45,869 nucleotides of DNA from PHAA01 sp964494735 (GCA_964494735.1 CAZBSD010000017.1:1-45869); one strand, 5' to 3'; positions 33,381 through 42,208 are shown, numbered from the stretch's first letter. The notes: generated by a model from the sequence alone, not told the origin. Numbers and translations: made by a program.

Positions 33381-35048
33381 ATGAAGAGCGACATAGAAAT
33401 TGCCCAAGGTGCCCAAATGAGACCGATACTGGAGATCGCAGAATCTTTGGGGCTATCGGGGGATGATATTGAGCTGTATGGCAAGTTCAAGGGGAAGGTA
33501 TCACTGGAGACATGGGAGCGCTTGAAGGACAAGCCCTCTGGTAAATTGGTGCTGGTCACAGCCATCAATCCGACCCCGGCGGGGGAAGGCAAGACCACTA
33601 ACACGGTGGGATTGGGAATGGCACTCAATCGATTGGGCAGGAAGGCCATTATCGCCCTGCGGGAGCCGTCGCTGGGACCCAGTTTCGGTATCAAGGGCGG
33701 GGCAGCCGGGGGAGGGTACGCCCAAGTGGTCCCCATGGAAGATATCAATCTTCATTTCACCGGTGACATCCATGCGGTCACCACTGCCCACAATCTTTTG
33801 GCGGCGTTGATGGACAACAGCATACATCAAGGCAATCCCCTGGGGATCGATCCTCGCCAGGTGGTGCTGCGCAGAGCGATGGATCTGAACGAAAGGGCTT
33901 TACGCAATATAGTGATTGGCCTGGGGGGAAAGGCGGACGGTATTCCCCGCGAGTCGGGTTTCGATATCAGTGTGGCGTCAGAAGTGATGGCCATTTTATG
34001 TCTATCCACCGATCTGATGGATTTCAAGCGGCGGGCCGCCAAAATGGTGGTGGCTTACCGATATGATGGCAGCCCGGTCACAGCCGCCGACCTTAAAGCG
34101 GCAGGTTCCATGACCCTGTTGATGAAGGATGCCATCAAGCCGAATCTGGTCCAGACACTGGAAAACACTCCGGCTTTCATACATGGAGGACCTTTTGCCA
34201 ATATAGCCCACGGCTGCAATAGTATAATGGCCACCCAGATGGGTCTCAAACTGGGGGATTATATGATCACCGAAGCTGGTTTTGGGGCTGATTTGGGGGC
34301 GGAAAAGTTCTTCGACCTCAAATGCCGCTATTCAGGCATGAAGCCCGATGCGGTGGTATTAGTGGCAACCATACGGGCTCTGAAAAACCATGGTGGTGTA
34401 CCCAAAGACAAACTTGGTCAACTAAACATGACAGCCCTCGAAAAGGGGACTGAAAATCTTGAGAAACACCTGGAAAACCTGAACCTGTTTGGGGTACCTG
34501 TCGTGGTAGCCTTGAACGAGTTTCCGGGTGACCTTCCCGAAGAGATCGAGCTGATAAAGGACAAATGCACGGCTTTGGGGGCCGAAGTGGCCATATCCAG
34601 GGTCTGGAGTGAAGGCGGGCGGGGCGGAGAGGACCTGGCCAGCAAAGTTGTGGCAGCGGCTGATAAAGGATCGGACTTCAGGTATCTGTACCAACTGCAA
34701 ACGCCCATCAAAGAGAAGATTGAAACCATCTGCCGTGATATTTATGGTGCCGACGGGGTCACTTACGGCAAAGGGGCAGAAAACATGATAGCCCGTTTTG
34801 AAGAGATAGGATATGGCGACTTGCCCATCTGCATCGCCAAGACTCAGTATTCGCTTTCCGATAACCTCACCGCTATCGGCCGACCACGAGGATTCTCAGT
34901 CAACATTCGCGAAGTTAGATTGTCGGCCGGAGCCGGTTTCATTGTGGCTATTGCCGGAGATATCATGACCATGCCGGGATTAAGCAAGGTTCCAGCCGCC
35001 GAAAGAATCGATATCCTGCCCAATGGAGAGATAGTCGGCTTGTTCTAA
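33381..35048 (+). CDS. fhs: Formate-tetrahydrofolate ligase
   Basis: This protein has 555 residues, full length. It uses ATP to join formate to tetrahydrofolate, giving 10-formyl-THF, the entry to the methyl branch of the Wood-Ljungdahl pathway and to purine synthesis. The P-loop TPAGEGKTT is at residues 65-73, followed by EPSLGPSFGIKGGAAGGGY and MEDINLHFTGD, all characteristic. ATG 33381 follows GAGGTG; an in-frame GTG at 33375 is part of that site. It is a single-gene transcript by appearance, with its own promoter and a terminator shared with folE. With metH it points to an active folate one-carbon system. Confidence 0.96.
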   Translation: MKSDIEIAQGAQMRPILEIAESLGLSGDDIELYGKFKGKVSLETWERLKDKPSGKLVLVTAINPTPAGEGKTTNTVGLGMALNRLGRKAIIALREPSLGPSFGIKGGAAGGGYAQVVPMEDINLHFTGDIHAVTTAHNLLAALMDNSIHQGNPLGIDPRQVVLRRAMDLNERALRNIVIGLGGKADGIPRESGFDISVASEVMAILCLSTDLMDFKRRAAKMVVAYRYDGSPVTAADLKAAGSMTLLMKDAIKPNLVQTLENTPAFIHGGPFANIAHGCNSIMATQMGLKLGDYMITEAGFGADLGAEKFFDLKCRYSGMKPDAVVLVATIRALKNHGGVPKDKLGQLNMTALEKGTENLEKHLENLNLFGVPVVVALNEFPGDLPEEIELIKDKCTALGAEVAISRVWSEGGRGGEDLASKVVAAADKGSDFRYLYQLQTPIKEKIETICRDIYGADGVTYGKGAENMIARFEEIGYGDLPICIAKTQYSLSDNLTAIGRPRGFSVNIREVRLSAGAGFIVAIAGDIMTMPGLSKVPAAERIDILPNGEIVGLF

Positions 35049-35081
35049 TCCGTTTGGGGCGATTGTCTCCAGTCCAAACAG

Positions 35082-35131
35082 GAAGCCCTCACCCCGGTTC
35101 GTTTACAGAGCCTATAGTGAGGGCCTTCTTT
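35082..35131. terminator. Shared terminator between convergent fhs and folE
   Basis: GAAGCCCTCAC (35082-35092) pairs with GTGAGGGCCTTC (35117-35128; one bulged base) around a long loop, with TT-rich sequence after it on the plus strand. It lies between the convergent fhs and folE stops. Confidence 0.65.
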
Positions 35132-35162
35132 ACATGTAGACACGGATGAGGCACCAAGTCTG

Positions 35163-35732
35163 CTATTTTTGGATGAGGGCGAACAGTTCGGCTCGAGTTT
35201 CGGGGCGGGATTCGAATATTCCTCTGACCGCAGAAGTAACAGTCATGGAGCCGGGTTTGCGCACTCCGCGCATTGTCATGCACATGTGTTCAGCCTGGAT
35301 GACTACTCCGACCCCCATAGGATTGAGGGTCTTGAATATGCAATCGGCTATCTGTGACGTCAGCCTTTCTTGCAGCTGCGGCCTTCTAGCGAATGCCTCC
35401 ACCACCCGGGCTAATTTACTGATCCCCACCACTTTGCCCCCTTTAGGGATATAGGCAACGTGGGCCCACCCATAAAACGGCAGGAAATGGTGTTCGCACA
35501 TGGAATACACGGGGATATCTTTGACCAGTATCAACTCATCATGGTATTCGGTGAATGAAACATCCAGCAATTGCGCCGGGTCCATATTCATCCCGGTAAA
35601 GATCTCCTCATACATGCGGGCCACTCGCCGGGGCGTCTCGGCCAGTCCTTCGCGGTCCGGATTCTCACCGATCGCTTCCAGGATCGCACGGAAGGCCTGC
35701 TCGATTTGGCCCTTATTGTCTCGATTAAGCAT
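35163..35732 (-). CDS. folE: GTP cyclohydrolase I
   Basis: This protein has 189 residues, normal for FolE type I. It turns GTP into 7,8-dihydroneopterin triphosphate, the first step of folate synthesis and also the source for queuosine, which fits the queH-queA-tgt genes in this window. The zinc ligands are C79 and H82 in SMCEHHFLP and C151 in AEHMCM; GISKLARVVEAFARRPQLQE is the conserved core helix. The start at 35732 follows GGAGG on the minus strand; a longer in-frame start has no such site. Confidence 0.95.
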   Translation of the reverse strand: MLNRDNKGQIEQAFRAILEAIGENPDREGLAETPRRVARMYEEIFTGMNMDPAQLLDVSFTEYHDELILVKDIPVYSMCEHHFLPFYGWAHVAYIPKGGKVVGISKLARVVEAFARRPQLQERLTSQIADCIFKTLNPMGVGVVIQAEHMCMTMRGVRKPGSMTVTSAVRGIFESRPETRAELFALIQK

Positions 35733-35828
35733 TAAGCTACCTCCAAAAAGCAATATAAAAACGGTGGCTTATAAATTGAAACTAGATCTGCTGGGGATAT
35801 ATTTTTCTAACTGCTTACCTGCGTAAGG

Positions 35829-36641
35829 TCATCGGATAGCATGCTCGATTTCGAACAGATCGCTATCACTTAGGTTTAAGAACTCATCCTCATTCAAGCC
35901 ACGCAAGGCACGGATTTTAAGAACATTGAGCGGGTCCACCCATAAAGTAGCTGGCAGACCTGCGGTGGTCGAATGTACAAACCGGGATGGATTAGCGAGA
36001 CGAGCCCGACTCAAGCCCTGAATGGAATCCGCCAAACACAGTGACCCGTTTACCGTTACACTTAAATCGGGGCGGTTGATATGGCCCAAATAATGATCCG
36101 CCACCAGCACCATACGGACTGCCAGGAGCAAATCTCGGCAGGTCTCCTGATGGTGCTTCAAGGCTAGTTTTAAAAAATGGTTGCGCCGCATAACCGGATC
36201 ATTGGCGCGGATATAGGGGGTCTTAGGTGAGAACACGATGTCTTGCTCGTAATATGATTTGATGTCCAGGACCGGCGTGCCATCGATGGCATCAAGACCT
36301 TGTACCTGCAGAACCCCGGCCTCTGCCGCTTCCAGTTTGACCAATGTCAACGCGATGGGATTGGGACGGTTGGGAGACCTTAGACCGAAGACTCCGAACT
36401 CTGGAATGTCTGGACTGTAGCGGCGCGGTATGGTCTTTAAGAGAGTGCGGTCCGCTTGATGAAACCAAAGCAGCACCCAGAGGTGCGAGTTTGCCTCTAT
36501 TCTTTGCAGCGCTTGACGGTATTGAGGCAGCACCTCAATCCATGCTGACTCTCCCGTTTCAGGGTAATCATCCAAGGTAAGGACCCGAGAGCGGACCACT
36601 CCGATAGGTTTTAGTACTATCGTACCGGGATCTATGTTCAT
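35829..36641 (-). CDS. TrmO-like (TsaA) protein with FmdE-like C-terminal half
   Basis: This protein has 270 residues. Residues ~8-142 are a TsaA/UPF0066 domain, the fold of tRNA m6t6A37 methyltransferase TrmO, with RSPNRPNPI (89-97) and DGTPVLDIK (120-128), both conserved SAM-site motifs. Residues ~155-250 look like a degenerate FmdE domain: LKHHQETCRDLLLAVRM resembles the FmdE H-x-C-P-G region, and SLCLADSIQGLSRARLAN resembles the second FmdE motif. The first half supports methylation of tRNA t6A37. The role of the second half is unknown. ATG 36641 follows AAGGA; an ATG 18 bases upstream has none. A TATAAT lies close upstream on the minus strand. Confidence 0.78.
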   Translation of the reverse strand: MNIDPGTIVLKPIGVVRSRVLTLDDYPETGESAWIEVLPQYRQALQRIEANSHLWVLLWFHQADRTLLKTIPRRYSPDIPEFGVFGLRSPNRPNPIALTLVKLEAAEAGVLQVQGLDAIDGTPVLDIKSYYEQDIVFSPKTPYIRANDPVMRRNHFLKLALKHHQETCRDLLLAVRMVLVADHYLGHINRPDLSVTVNGSLCLADSIQGLSRARLANPSRFVHSTTAGLPATLWVDPLNVLKIRALRGLNEDEFLNLSDSDLFEIEHAIR

Positions 36642-36785
36642 AGGATCAAATCCTTTCATTAGAAATTATTATAGCAGATACTTGTCGGTGAGCCACACAA
36701 CCGGGAGGGAAGACCGGTAATATTGAATATTCTGTAGAAAAAGAGTATATTGATTTGATGAAATCGGATTAAGGAAGCATGGATA

Positions 36786-37511
36786 ATGAGATTGGCTAAA
36801 TACCTGGCCCAAGCCGGGATATCATCCCGGCGTCATGCGGAGGAGCTGATAACTGCGGGCCGGGTCAAACTTAACGGTTCAATAGTACGCGAGGTAGTCA
36901 CCCTCGTTGATCCTCAGTCTGATTGGGTGGAAGTGGACAACGGCATAATCGGCGCCGAGCCGCTCGTCTATGTCTTGCTTAATAAACCCACCGGCTATAT
37001 TTCGACTGTCCATGATCCTCAAGGGCGGCCCACAGTGGTCGAATTGACAGCGGACTTGCCCGTCCGTCTACATCCGGTGGGCCGGTTGGACTTCGATACC
37101 GAGGGGTTGTTATTACTAACCAACGACGGCGAATTCACCAATCTGGTGACCCATCCCCGTTATGGGATCGCCAAGGAATATCTGGTCCAAGTGGAGGGAT
37201 ATTTGACTGATGCGGAGTCCTCATATTTAAGCCAGGGTGTTGAGTTGGAGGACGGAAACACCGCTCCCGCAGCAGTAAGGATACGGGAACGGAACTCACA
37301 ATTTTCACTGCTTCAAATTACCCTTCATGAAGGGCGTAAACGTCAGATCAAACGGATGTGTGCCGCTGTCGGACACCAGGTCCAAAAATTGACCCGCACG
37401 GCATTGGGGTTCCTCGATGTGTACGGGCTGGAAGCAGGACATTATCGTCTGCTCAGCCAGGCCGAAGTAGAAAGGATCAAGAAAGAAGCTCTGGACAAAA
37501 CGTATAAATAA
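36786..37511 (+). CDS. rluB: 23S rRNA pseudouridine synthase, RsuA/RluB family
   Basis: This protein has 241 residues. An N-terminal S4 domain (MRLAKYLAQAGISSRRHAEE, ~1-60) is followed by the catalytic domain with GRLDFDTEGLLLLTNDGEF; D102 is the nucleophile. The KTR-like segment HEGRKRQIKRMCAAVGH is the second conserved motif. The RluB assignment (U2605 of 23S rRNA in E. coli numbering) rather than RsuA or RluE rests on length and overall pattern. AAGGA lies about ten bases before the ATG. Confidence 0.92.
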   Translation: MRLAKYLAQAGISSRRHAEELITAGRVKLNGSIVREVVTLVDPQSDWVEVDNGIIGAEPLVYVLLNKPTGYISTVHDPQGRPTVVELTADLPVRLHPVGRLDFDTEGLLLLTNDGEFTNLVTHPRYGIAKEYLVQVEGYLTDAESSYLSQGVELEDGNTAPAAVRIRERNSQFSLLQITLHEGRKRQIKRMCAAVGHQVQKLTRTALGFLDVYGLEAGHYRLLSQAEVERIKKEALDKTYK

Positions 37512-37586
37512 ACGAACCGGGCTATAGGGAATCGATATAGGATCAGGGATGTGCAGTTTACAGTATATGGAGGGGGGAAAAGCTCT

Positions 37587-38018
37587 ATGACACCGATAAA
37601 GGTCAAGATCCGTTTCGATTATGTGGGCCGGGCCAAATCCGGCAAGCTTTTTAGCAAGAATAATGTAGAGCAGCTGGCTGACAATACCAGGCAGCAGAAG
37701 GTAGCCAAAATGCGCAACGTCCCCATGCAGGGGGTGCGTATCGACGACATCGACATGAGTCAGGATATATACACATTAGTCGACGACATTACCGGTAAGA
37801 ATGTTGCCTACGCCCCGGTTGTCATAACATTCGAGGCCGACAAGATGGATGAGATTATCAAATTTATTGTTATGGAAGAGTTCAGGACCATTGACATTAT
37901 TGAACCGACTGAATTGCTTCTCGCCAAAGGCGAGATCGAAAAACTCCTGTTCGTAGTGAGCCAGGAATTATCTGATTACCGCGAGGGATTGATGCGCCAG
38001 CTGGATAATTGGAAGTAA
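37587..38018 (+). CDS. Hypothetical protein
   Basis: This protein has 143 residues; I do not recognise the family. It is soluble and charged, begins MTPIKVKIRFDYVGRAKSGK, then has a middle part with KMRNVPMQGVRIDDIDMSQD and a C-terminal helical part (IEPTELLLAKGEIEKLLF). No cysteines, signal peptide or membrane segment are seen. The GGAGGGGGG at 37568-37576 and its distance to ATG 37587 favour that start over an in-frame one at 37551. It lies alone between rluB and the ferredoxin-oxidoreductase operon and could be co-transcribed with rluB. Confidence 0.7.
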   Translation: MTPIKVKIRFDYVGRAKSGKLFSKNNVEQLADNTRQQKVAKMRNVPMQGVRIDDIDMSQDIYTLVDDITGKNVAYAPVVITFEADKMDEIIKFIVMEEFRTIDIIEPTELLLAKGEIEKLLFVVSQELSDYREGLMRQLDNWK

Positions 38019-38089
38019 ACAGGCGCAAATGGGATTGGCTGTCAATATTCAACCGGCCTGATATTTCTAATTGCATTTAATTCATACTT

Positions 38090-38109
38090 ATTCTATATTC
38101 TTATAGAAT
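38090..38109. promoter_or_regulatory. Perfect 8-bp dyad upstream of the oxidoreductase operon
   Basis: ATTCTATA (38090-38097) and TATAGAAT (38102-38109) form a perfect inverted repeat with a four-base centre, 23 bases before the first gene of the operon. Its halves include -10-like sequences (TATAGA), so a bound dimer would overlap a promoter. The regulator is unknown. Confidence 0.5.
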
Positions 38110-38132
38110 TCTAAATCGGAAAGTGAAATAAT

Positions 38133-38798
38133 TTGGGGAATATTACTATCTTTGCGGGTGGATTTGGCAGCGGCAAGTCGGAGATAGCCTTGAATCACGC
38201 CATTGGTAAGGCCGGGACGAATGATGATGTTGTGCTGGCAGATCTGGACATGGTGAATCCTTACTTCGTGTCCCGGCAGCTCAAGGATGAGATAGAGAAA
38301 CACGGTATAAGGCTGCTGGCTCCCGAGGGGGAGTTAACCTTTAGCGATGTTCCGGCTATGCCCCGCCACATTTTAGGCATTATCAAGCAGAACAACAACA
38401 TGATAATTGATGTGGCCGGAGACGAAGTGGGATGCCTGGCACTCGGTTATTTGCGCAAATACATATTGGCCCGCCCGGGCTACCAGTTTTTGTTGGTTTT
38501 GAATCCCTATCGGCCTTTCAGTCAGGATGTACCTGGTGTGCAACTTCTGATGGAACAGCTGGAGAAAGCATCCGGTTTGCATTTCACAGGGATAATCAGC
38601 AATCCCAATTTAATGTCGGACAGCACCCCGGACCTGGTAATAAGTGGTCATCACAGAGTGGTGGGCTTCAGCCAAGCTGTCGGTTTGCCCATCATACGTC
38701 TTACCGTGGAAAGACGAATTTATGATTCACTTTTCCCTTTATATGGAGCATTGTTGCAGGCAATTGATTTGTATTTGAGACCGCAGTGGATTTGGTGA
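38133..38798 (+). CDS. P-loop ATPase (MinD/CobQ-like) heading the oxidoreductase operon
   Basis: This protein has 221 residues. Walker A GGFGSGKSEIA (residues ~9-19) is followed by a VVLADLDMVNPYFVSR switch-like region and a MIIDVAGDEVG Walker B segment (~89-99). This is a SIMIBI-type nucleotide-binding protein related to MinD/CobQ proteins. It is seen next to ferredoxin-dependent 2-oxoacid oxidoreductase genes in Clostridia. Its job is not known; a maturation or assembly role is an inference. The TTG start has only a weak GGAAAG site. It precedes the ferredoxin subunit by 19 bases. Confidence 0.75.
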   Translation: MGNITIFAGGFGSGKSEIALNHAIGKAGTNDDVVLADLDMVNPYFVSRQLKDEIEKHGIRLLAPEGELTFSDVPAMPRHILGIIKQNNNMIIDVAGDEVGCLALGYLRKYILARPGYQFLLVLNPYRPFSQDVPGVQLLMEQLEKASGLHFTGIISNPNLMSDSTPDLVISGHHRVVGFSQAVGLPIIRLTVERRIYDSLFPLYGALLQAIDLYLRPQWIW

Positions 38799-38817
38799 TT
38801 TTAAGGGGAGGAGAAAT

Positions 38818-39033
38818 ATGGCCAAGGGAAAAGTGAGCTTTGTTGAAGAGGAATGCAAAGGTTGCGAATTATGCATTCATTTCTGTCCTAAAGATATTCT
38901 GGCGTTGGATAATACCAGGATAAACTCATCCGGGTATCATCCGATAGCCATCTTTGCGACAGATAGTTGCACCGGATGCGGGATATGCGCTTTGATGTGT
39001 CCGGACTTGGTTATTCGAGTGGAAAGGGAGTAG
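38818..39033 (+). CDS. 2-oxoacid:ferredoxin oxidoreductase, ferredoxin (delta) subunit
   Basis: This protein has 71 residues. Two [4Fe-4S] motifs are complete: C13, C16, C19, C23 and C51, C54, C57, C61, each with a following proline. It is the small electron-carrying subunit that passes electrons from the thiamine-containing catalytic subunits to free ferredoxin. GGGGAGG precedes the ATG. It is followed two bases later by the alpha subunit. Confidence 0.93.
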   Translation: MAKGKVSFVEEECKGCELCIHFCPKDILALDNTRINSSGYHPIAIFATDSCTGCGICALMCPDLVIRVERE

Positions 39034-39037
39034 GGTG

Positions 39038-40093
39038 ATGGAAAGGGTCTTGATGAAAGGAAACGAGGCACTGGCTGAGGGAGCGCTGATCGCCGGCTGC
39101 GTTGCTTTTTTTGGTTATCCGATTACTCCCTCCAGTGAGATTGCAGAATACATGGCCCGTAAATTTCCACTTCTCGGTGGGACATTCGTCCAGGCTGAAA
39201 GTGAGTTGGCAGCAATCAGTATGGTATATGGCGGTGCTTCGACTGGGGCGCGGGTGATGACTGCTTCTTCCGGCCCGGGTATCAGCCTTAAATCGGAGGG
39301 GATCTCATTCATCGCCGAAGCCGAGCTGCCTTGTCTTATAGTCAATATCTCCCGGGGAGGGCCGGGATTAGGGGGTATTCAGCCCGCCCAGTCTGATTAT
39401 GGGCAGGCTACCCGCGGCGGAGGTCATGGCGACTTTCACACCTTGGTGCTGGCTCCCTCCTCGGTGCAGGAAATGATGGATTTTGCCATTGGCGGTTATG
39501 ACCTGGCTGACAAATATCGCATCCCGGTGATGATAATGGCGGAAGGCACCCTGGGGCAGATGATGGAACCTGTCACCGTCCGCCCGAGGGTAACCGAATT
39601 CGTGGAAAAACCGTGGGCAATCGCGGGTTGCAAGGGCAGGGCACCCAATATCGTTAATACCCTGCACTTGGATCCGGATTTCCTGGAATACAGAAACAAG
39701 ATTTTAAATGAGAAGTATAATCTCATAAAAATGCATGAAGCCAAAGCGGAAAGCTTTATGGTGGAAGACGCAGATCTGGTAGTAGTAGCATTCGGGCTTA
39801 TGTCCCGTATCGTTAAGAAGGCTATCATCGACGTTCGCAAACAGGGATACCGGGTTGGATTGATACGACCCATCACCCTCTGGCCCTTCCCGGCCGAAGT
39901 TATCAGTCAGGCAGCGGAATCTGCCAAGCGATTCCTATCAGTAGAGATCAGCATGGGGCAGATGATAGACGATGTACGTCTGGCAGTCAATGGCCGGGCC
40001 CCGGTAGAGTTCTATGGGAGGATAGGAATGATACCCAGCCCTGAAGAGATAGCCCAACAGGTCGCCGCAGTCGCGCAAAAGGAGGGTTCGTAA
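39038..40093 (+). CDS. 2-oxoacid:ferredoxin oxidoreductase, alpha subunit
   Basis: This protein has 351 residues. The N-terminal GNEALAEGALIAGCVAFFGY and PITPSSEIAEYMA are the pyrimidine-binding domain signature; ASSGPGISLKSEGIS (~75-90) follows. The subunit order ferredoxin-alpha-beta-gamma matches the four-gene 2-oxoisovalerate or 2-oxoglutarate types; which substrate is used cannot be told from sequence alone. It makes acyl-CoA from 2-oxoacids and CoA with reduced ferredoxin, or the reverse. ATG 39038 is preferred to the preceding in-frame GTG. The stop overlaps the beta start (TAATG). Confidence 0.93.
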   Translation: MERVLMKGNEALAEGALIAGCVAFFGYPITPSSEIAEYMARKFPLLGGTFVQAESELAAISMVYGGASTGARVMTASSGPGISLKSEGISFIAEAELPCLIVNISRGGPGLGGIQPAQSDYGQATRGGGHGDFHTLVLAPSSVQEMMDFAIGGYDLADKYRIPVMIMAEGTLGQMMEPVTVRPRVTEFVEKPWAIAGCKGRAPNIVNTLHLDPDFLEYRNKILNEKYNLIKMHEAKAESFMVEDADLVVVAFGLMSRIVKKAIIDVRKQGYRVGLIRPITLWPFPAEVISQAAESAKRFLSVEISMGQMIDDVRLAVNGRAPVEFYGRIGMIPSPEEIAQQVAAVAQKEGS

Positions 40094-40842
40094 TGAAGAT
40101 AGTAGCCCAAAGGCCGCAAAGCCTGACCAGCAAAAAAACCCACTATTGCCCGGGCTGCACTCACGGCATAATCCACCGGCTGGTGGCAGAATGTGTTGAT
40201 GAATTGGACCTGCGGGAGAAGACTATCGGCATTTGCCCAGTTGGGTGTGCGGTACTGGCTTACGATTACTTCAACTTCGATATGCTGGAGGCAGCTCATG
40301 GCAGGGCGCCAGCCATCGCTACCGGGATAAAGAGACTATTGCCCGACCGTTGTGTGCTGACTTATCAGGGGGACGGTGACCTGGCATCCATTGGCATGGC
40401 TGAGATCGTGCATGCCTCGGCTCGCTCAGAAAAGATCACAGTAATATTTGTCAATAACGCTGTCTACGGGATGACCGGCGGGCAGATGGCTCCAACCACC
40501 CTACTCGGCCAGGTGACAACCACGTCACCATATGGCCGCAAGAAAGAAGAGACGGGTTTCCCGATTAGGATGGCTGAACTGCTGTCTACCAATGAAGGTT
40601 CCGCATATATAAGCCGGGTGGCAGTCAACACCCCTGCTAATGTAATCAAAGCCAAGCGGTCCATTAAAAAAGCGTTGCAGATCCAGATGAACGGGCTGGG
40701 ATTTTCGATGGTGGAGATATTATCGACCTGCCCGACCAACTGGGGATTAGGTCCCATCGAGGCGTTGGAGTGGTTGGAGCATAATATGATTCCCTACTAT
40801 CCGCTGGGTGAATTCAAGGTAAAGGAGGGACTGCCGGCGTGA
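40093..40842 (+). CDS. 2-oxoacid:ferredoxin oxidoreductase, beta (thiamine) subunit
   Basis: This protein has 249 residues. It binds thiamine diphosphate through YQGDGDLASIGMAE (~93-106) and NNAVYGMTGGQMAPTT (~118-133). HYCPGCTHGIIHRLVAE near the N-terminus is the usual beta-subunit start. The family's CPTNWG motif occurs at ~217-222. The gamma subunit overlaps by four bases. Confidence 0.94.
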   Translation: MKIVAQRPQSLTSKKTHYCPGCTHGIIHRLVAECVDELDLREKTIGICPVGCAVLAYDYFNFDMLEAAHGRAPAIATGIKRLLPDRCVLTYQGDGDLASIGMAEIVHASARSEKITVIFVNNAVYGMTGGQMAPTTLLGQVTTTSPYGRKKEETGFPIRMAELLSTNEGSAYISRVAVNTPANVIKAKRSIKKALQIQMNGLGFSMVEILSTCPTNWGLGPIEALEWLEHNMIPYYPLGEFKVKEGLPA

Positions 40843-41390
40843 GTGAAGAGCGTCAGATACTGCTGGCCGGTTTTGGCGGGCAGGGTGTCTTATCCATGGG
40901 CAAATTTCTCACCTTCGCGGCTATGGGAGCCGGCAAGAACGTGTCCTGGCTGCCTGCTTACGGGGCTGAGATGAGGGGGGGGACAGCCAACTGCCTGGTC
41001 ACTATCTCCGAAGGGGAGATCTTCTCCCCGCTGACTGAGAACCCAGAAACAGCTATTGTCCTGAACCGCCCCTCATTAGACCGATTTGAACCAAAGATCA
41101 AGCCCCATGGCACATTGGTAATGAATACCTCACTGATAGACAGGCCTCCGGTGCGGCAAGATCTGCGGGTATACCAGATGCCGGTCAATAAGGTTGCTGA
41201 GGAGCAGGGGGGTTCCAAACTGGCCAATATGATCCTGCTGGGTGCTTGTGTCCAAAAGATGAATATGGTTGCGGTAGAAGAGACATTGGGTCTGTTCGAA
41301 CTCATATTTGCGGGCAAGAAGCCTGGTGTTATCGATAGAAACAGGAAGGCTTTTTTATTTGGAATCGAATATGCCAAGGACAACTGGTGA
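40839..41390 (+). CDS. 2-oxoacid:ferredoxin oxidoreductase, gamma subunit
   Basis: This protein has 183 residues. LLAGFGGQGVLSMGKFL (~7-23) and YGAEMRGGTANCLVTIS (~43-59) are the gamma signatures. It completes the enzyme. The GTG start overlaps the beta stop (GTGA), and the ribosome binding site AAGGAGG lies within the beta gene. No further operon gene follows closely; larB starts 65 bases on. Confidence 0.94.
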   Translation: MSEERQILLAGFGGQGVLSMGKFLTFAAMGAGKNVSWLPAYGAEMRGGTANCLVTISEGEIFSPLTENPETAIVLNRPSLDRFEPKIKPHGTLVMNTSLIDRPPVRQDLRVYQMPVNKVAEEQGGSKLANMILLGACVQKMNMVAVEETLGLFELIFAGKKPGVIDRNRKAFLFGIEYAKDNW

Positions 41391-41455
41391 AATGTTTCCA
41401 ACTGGTCATTGAGAATGCCTGATCAAACGGGTTCAAAGGAAACGGGACTGAATAT

Positions 41456-42208
41456 ATGAACAAGGAATGTTTGCGTATAATCCTGGAAAAGGTCCAGAAC
41501 GGGTGTCTTGAGGTGGATGATGCTTGTAATATTTTGGAGACCCTTCCCTTCGAAGACCTTGGTTTTGCCAAGCTGGATACCCATCGTGCCATCAGAGACC
41601 ACTTCCCCGAAGTGGTCTTTTGTCAAGGGAAATCGATCCAACATATAATCTCCATCGTTAAGCAGATGGACTTCCACAACGAGGTCATACTGGCTACTCG
41701 AGCCGAACCCGAAATCTATATTGCGGTGCGGGAACAAATTCCTGATGTGCAATACAGCGAAACAGCCCGGGTGTTTTATTTAAACCGCGCACCGGCGGTG
41801 CCCAACGGCCGGGTGATTGTTATCTCGGCGGGAACTGCTGATATCCCGGTAGCGGAAGAGGCAGCCGTATGCTTGGAAGTGATGGGAGTAACAGTCGAGC
41901 GGATTTTTGATGTAGGCGTAGCCGGTATACATCGGCTGTTGGTCCATGTGGGTGAGATTAACAGGGCGGCGGTGGTCATCGTGGTGGCGGGGATGGAAGG
42001 GGCCCTGGCCAGTGTGGTAGGGGGATTAACCAAACGGCCGGTAATCGCTGTCCCCACCAGTATTGGTTACGGTGCCAGCTTTCATGGGCTGGCCGCCTTG
42101 CTGACCATGCTTAACAGTTGTTCCAGCGGCATAGGAGTTGTCAATATCGACAATGGGTATGGGGCGGCAGCCCTGGCCTTGGCTATACTGCGGACATTTG
42201 ATGGATAA
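41456..42208 (+). CDS. larB: LarB, pyridinium-3,5-biscarboxylic acid mononucleotide synthase
   Basis: This protein has 250 residues. LarB carboxylates and hydrolyses nicotinic acid adenine dinucleotide in the first step of nickel-pincer nucleotide synthesis, the cofactor of lactate racemase. The C-terminal PurE-like (AIRC) domain is clear from VISAGTADIPVAEEAAVCLE (~122-141), VVAGMEGALASVVGGL (~180-195) and the final AAALALAILRTF. The N-terminal part carries RAIRDHFPEVVFCQGKS. larC, larE and a racemase gene are not in the window. The ribosome binding site is weak. Confidence 0.92.
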   Translation: MNKECLRIILEKVQNGCLEVDDACNILETLPFEDLGFAKLDTHRAIRDHFPEVVFCQGKSIQHIISIVKQMDFHNEVILATRAEPEIYIAVREQIPDVQYSETARVFYLNRAPAVPNGRVIVISAGTADIPVAEEAAVCLEVMGVTVERIFDVGVAGIHRLLVHVGEINRAAVVIVVAGMEGALASVVGGLTKRPVIAVPTSIGYGASFHGLAALLTMLNSCSSGIGVVNIDNGYGAAALALAILRTFDG

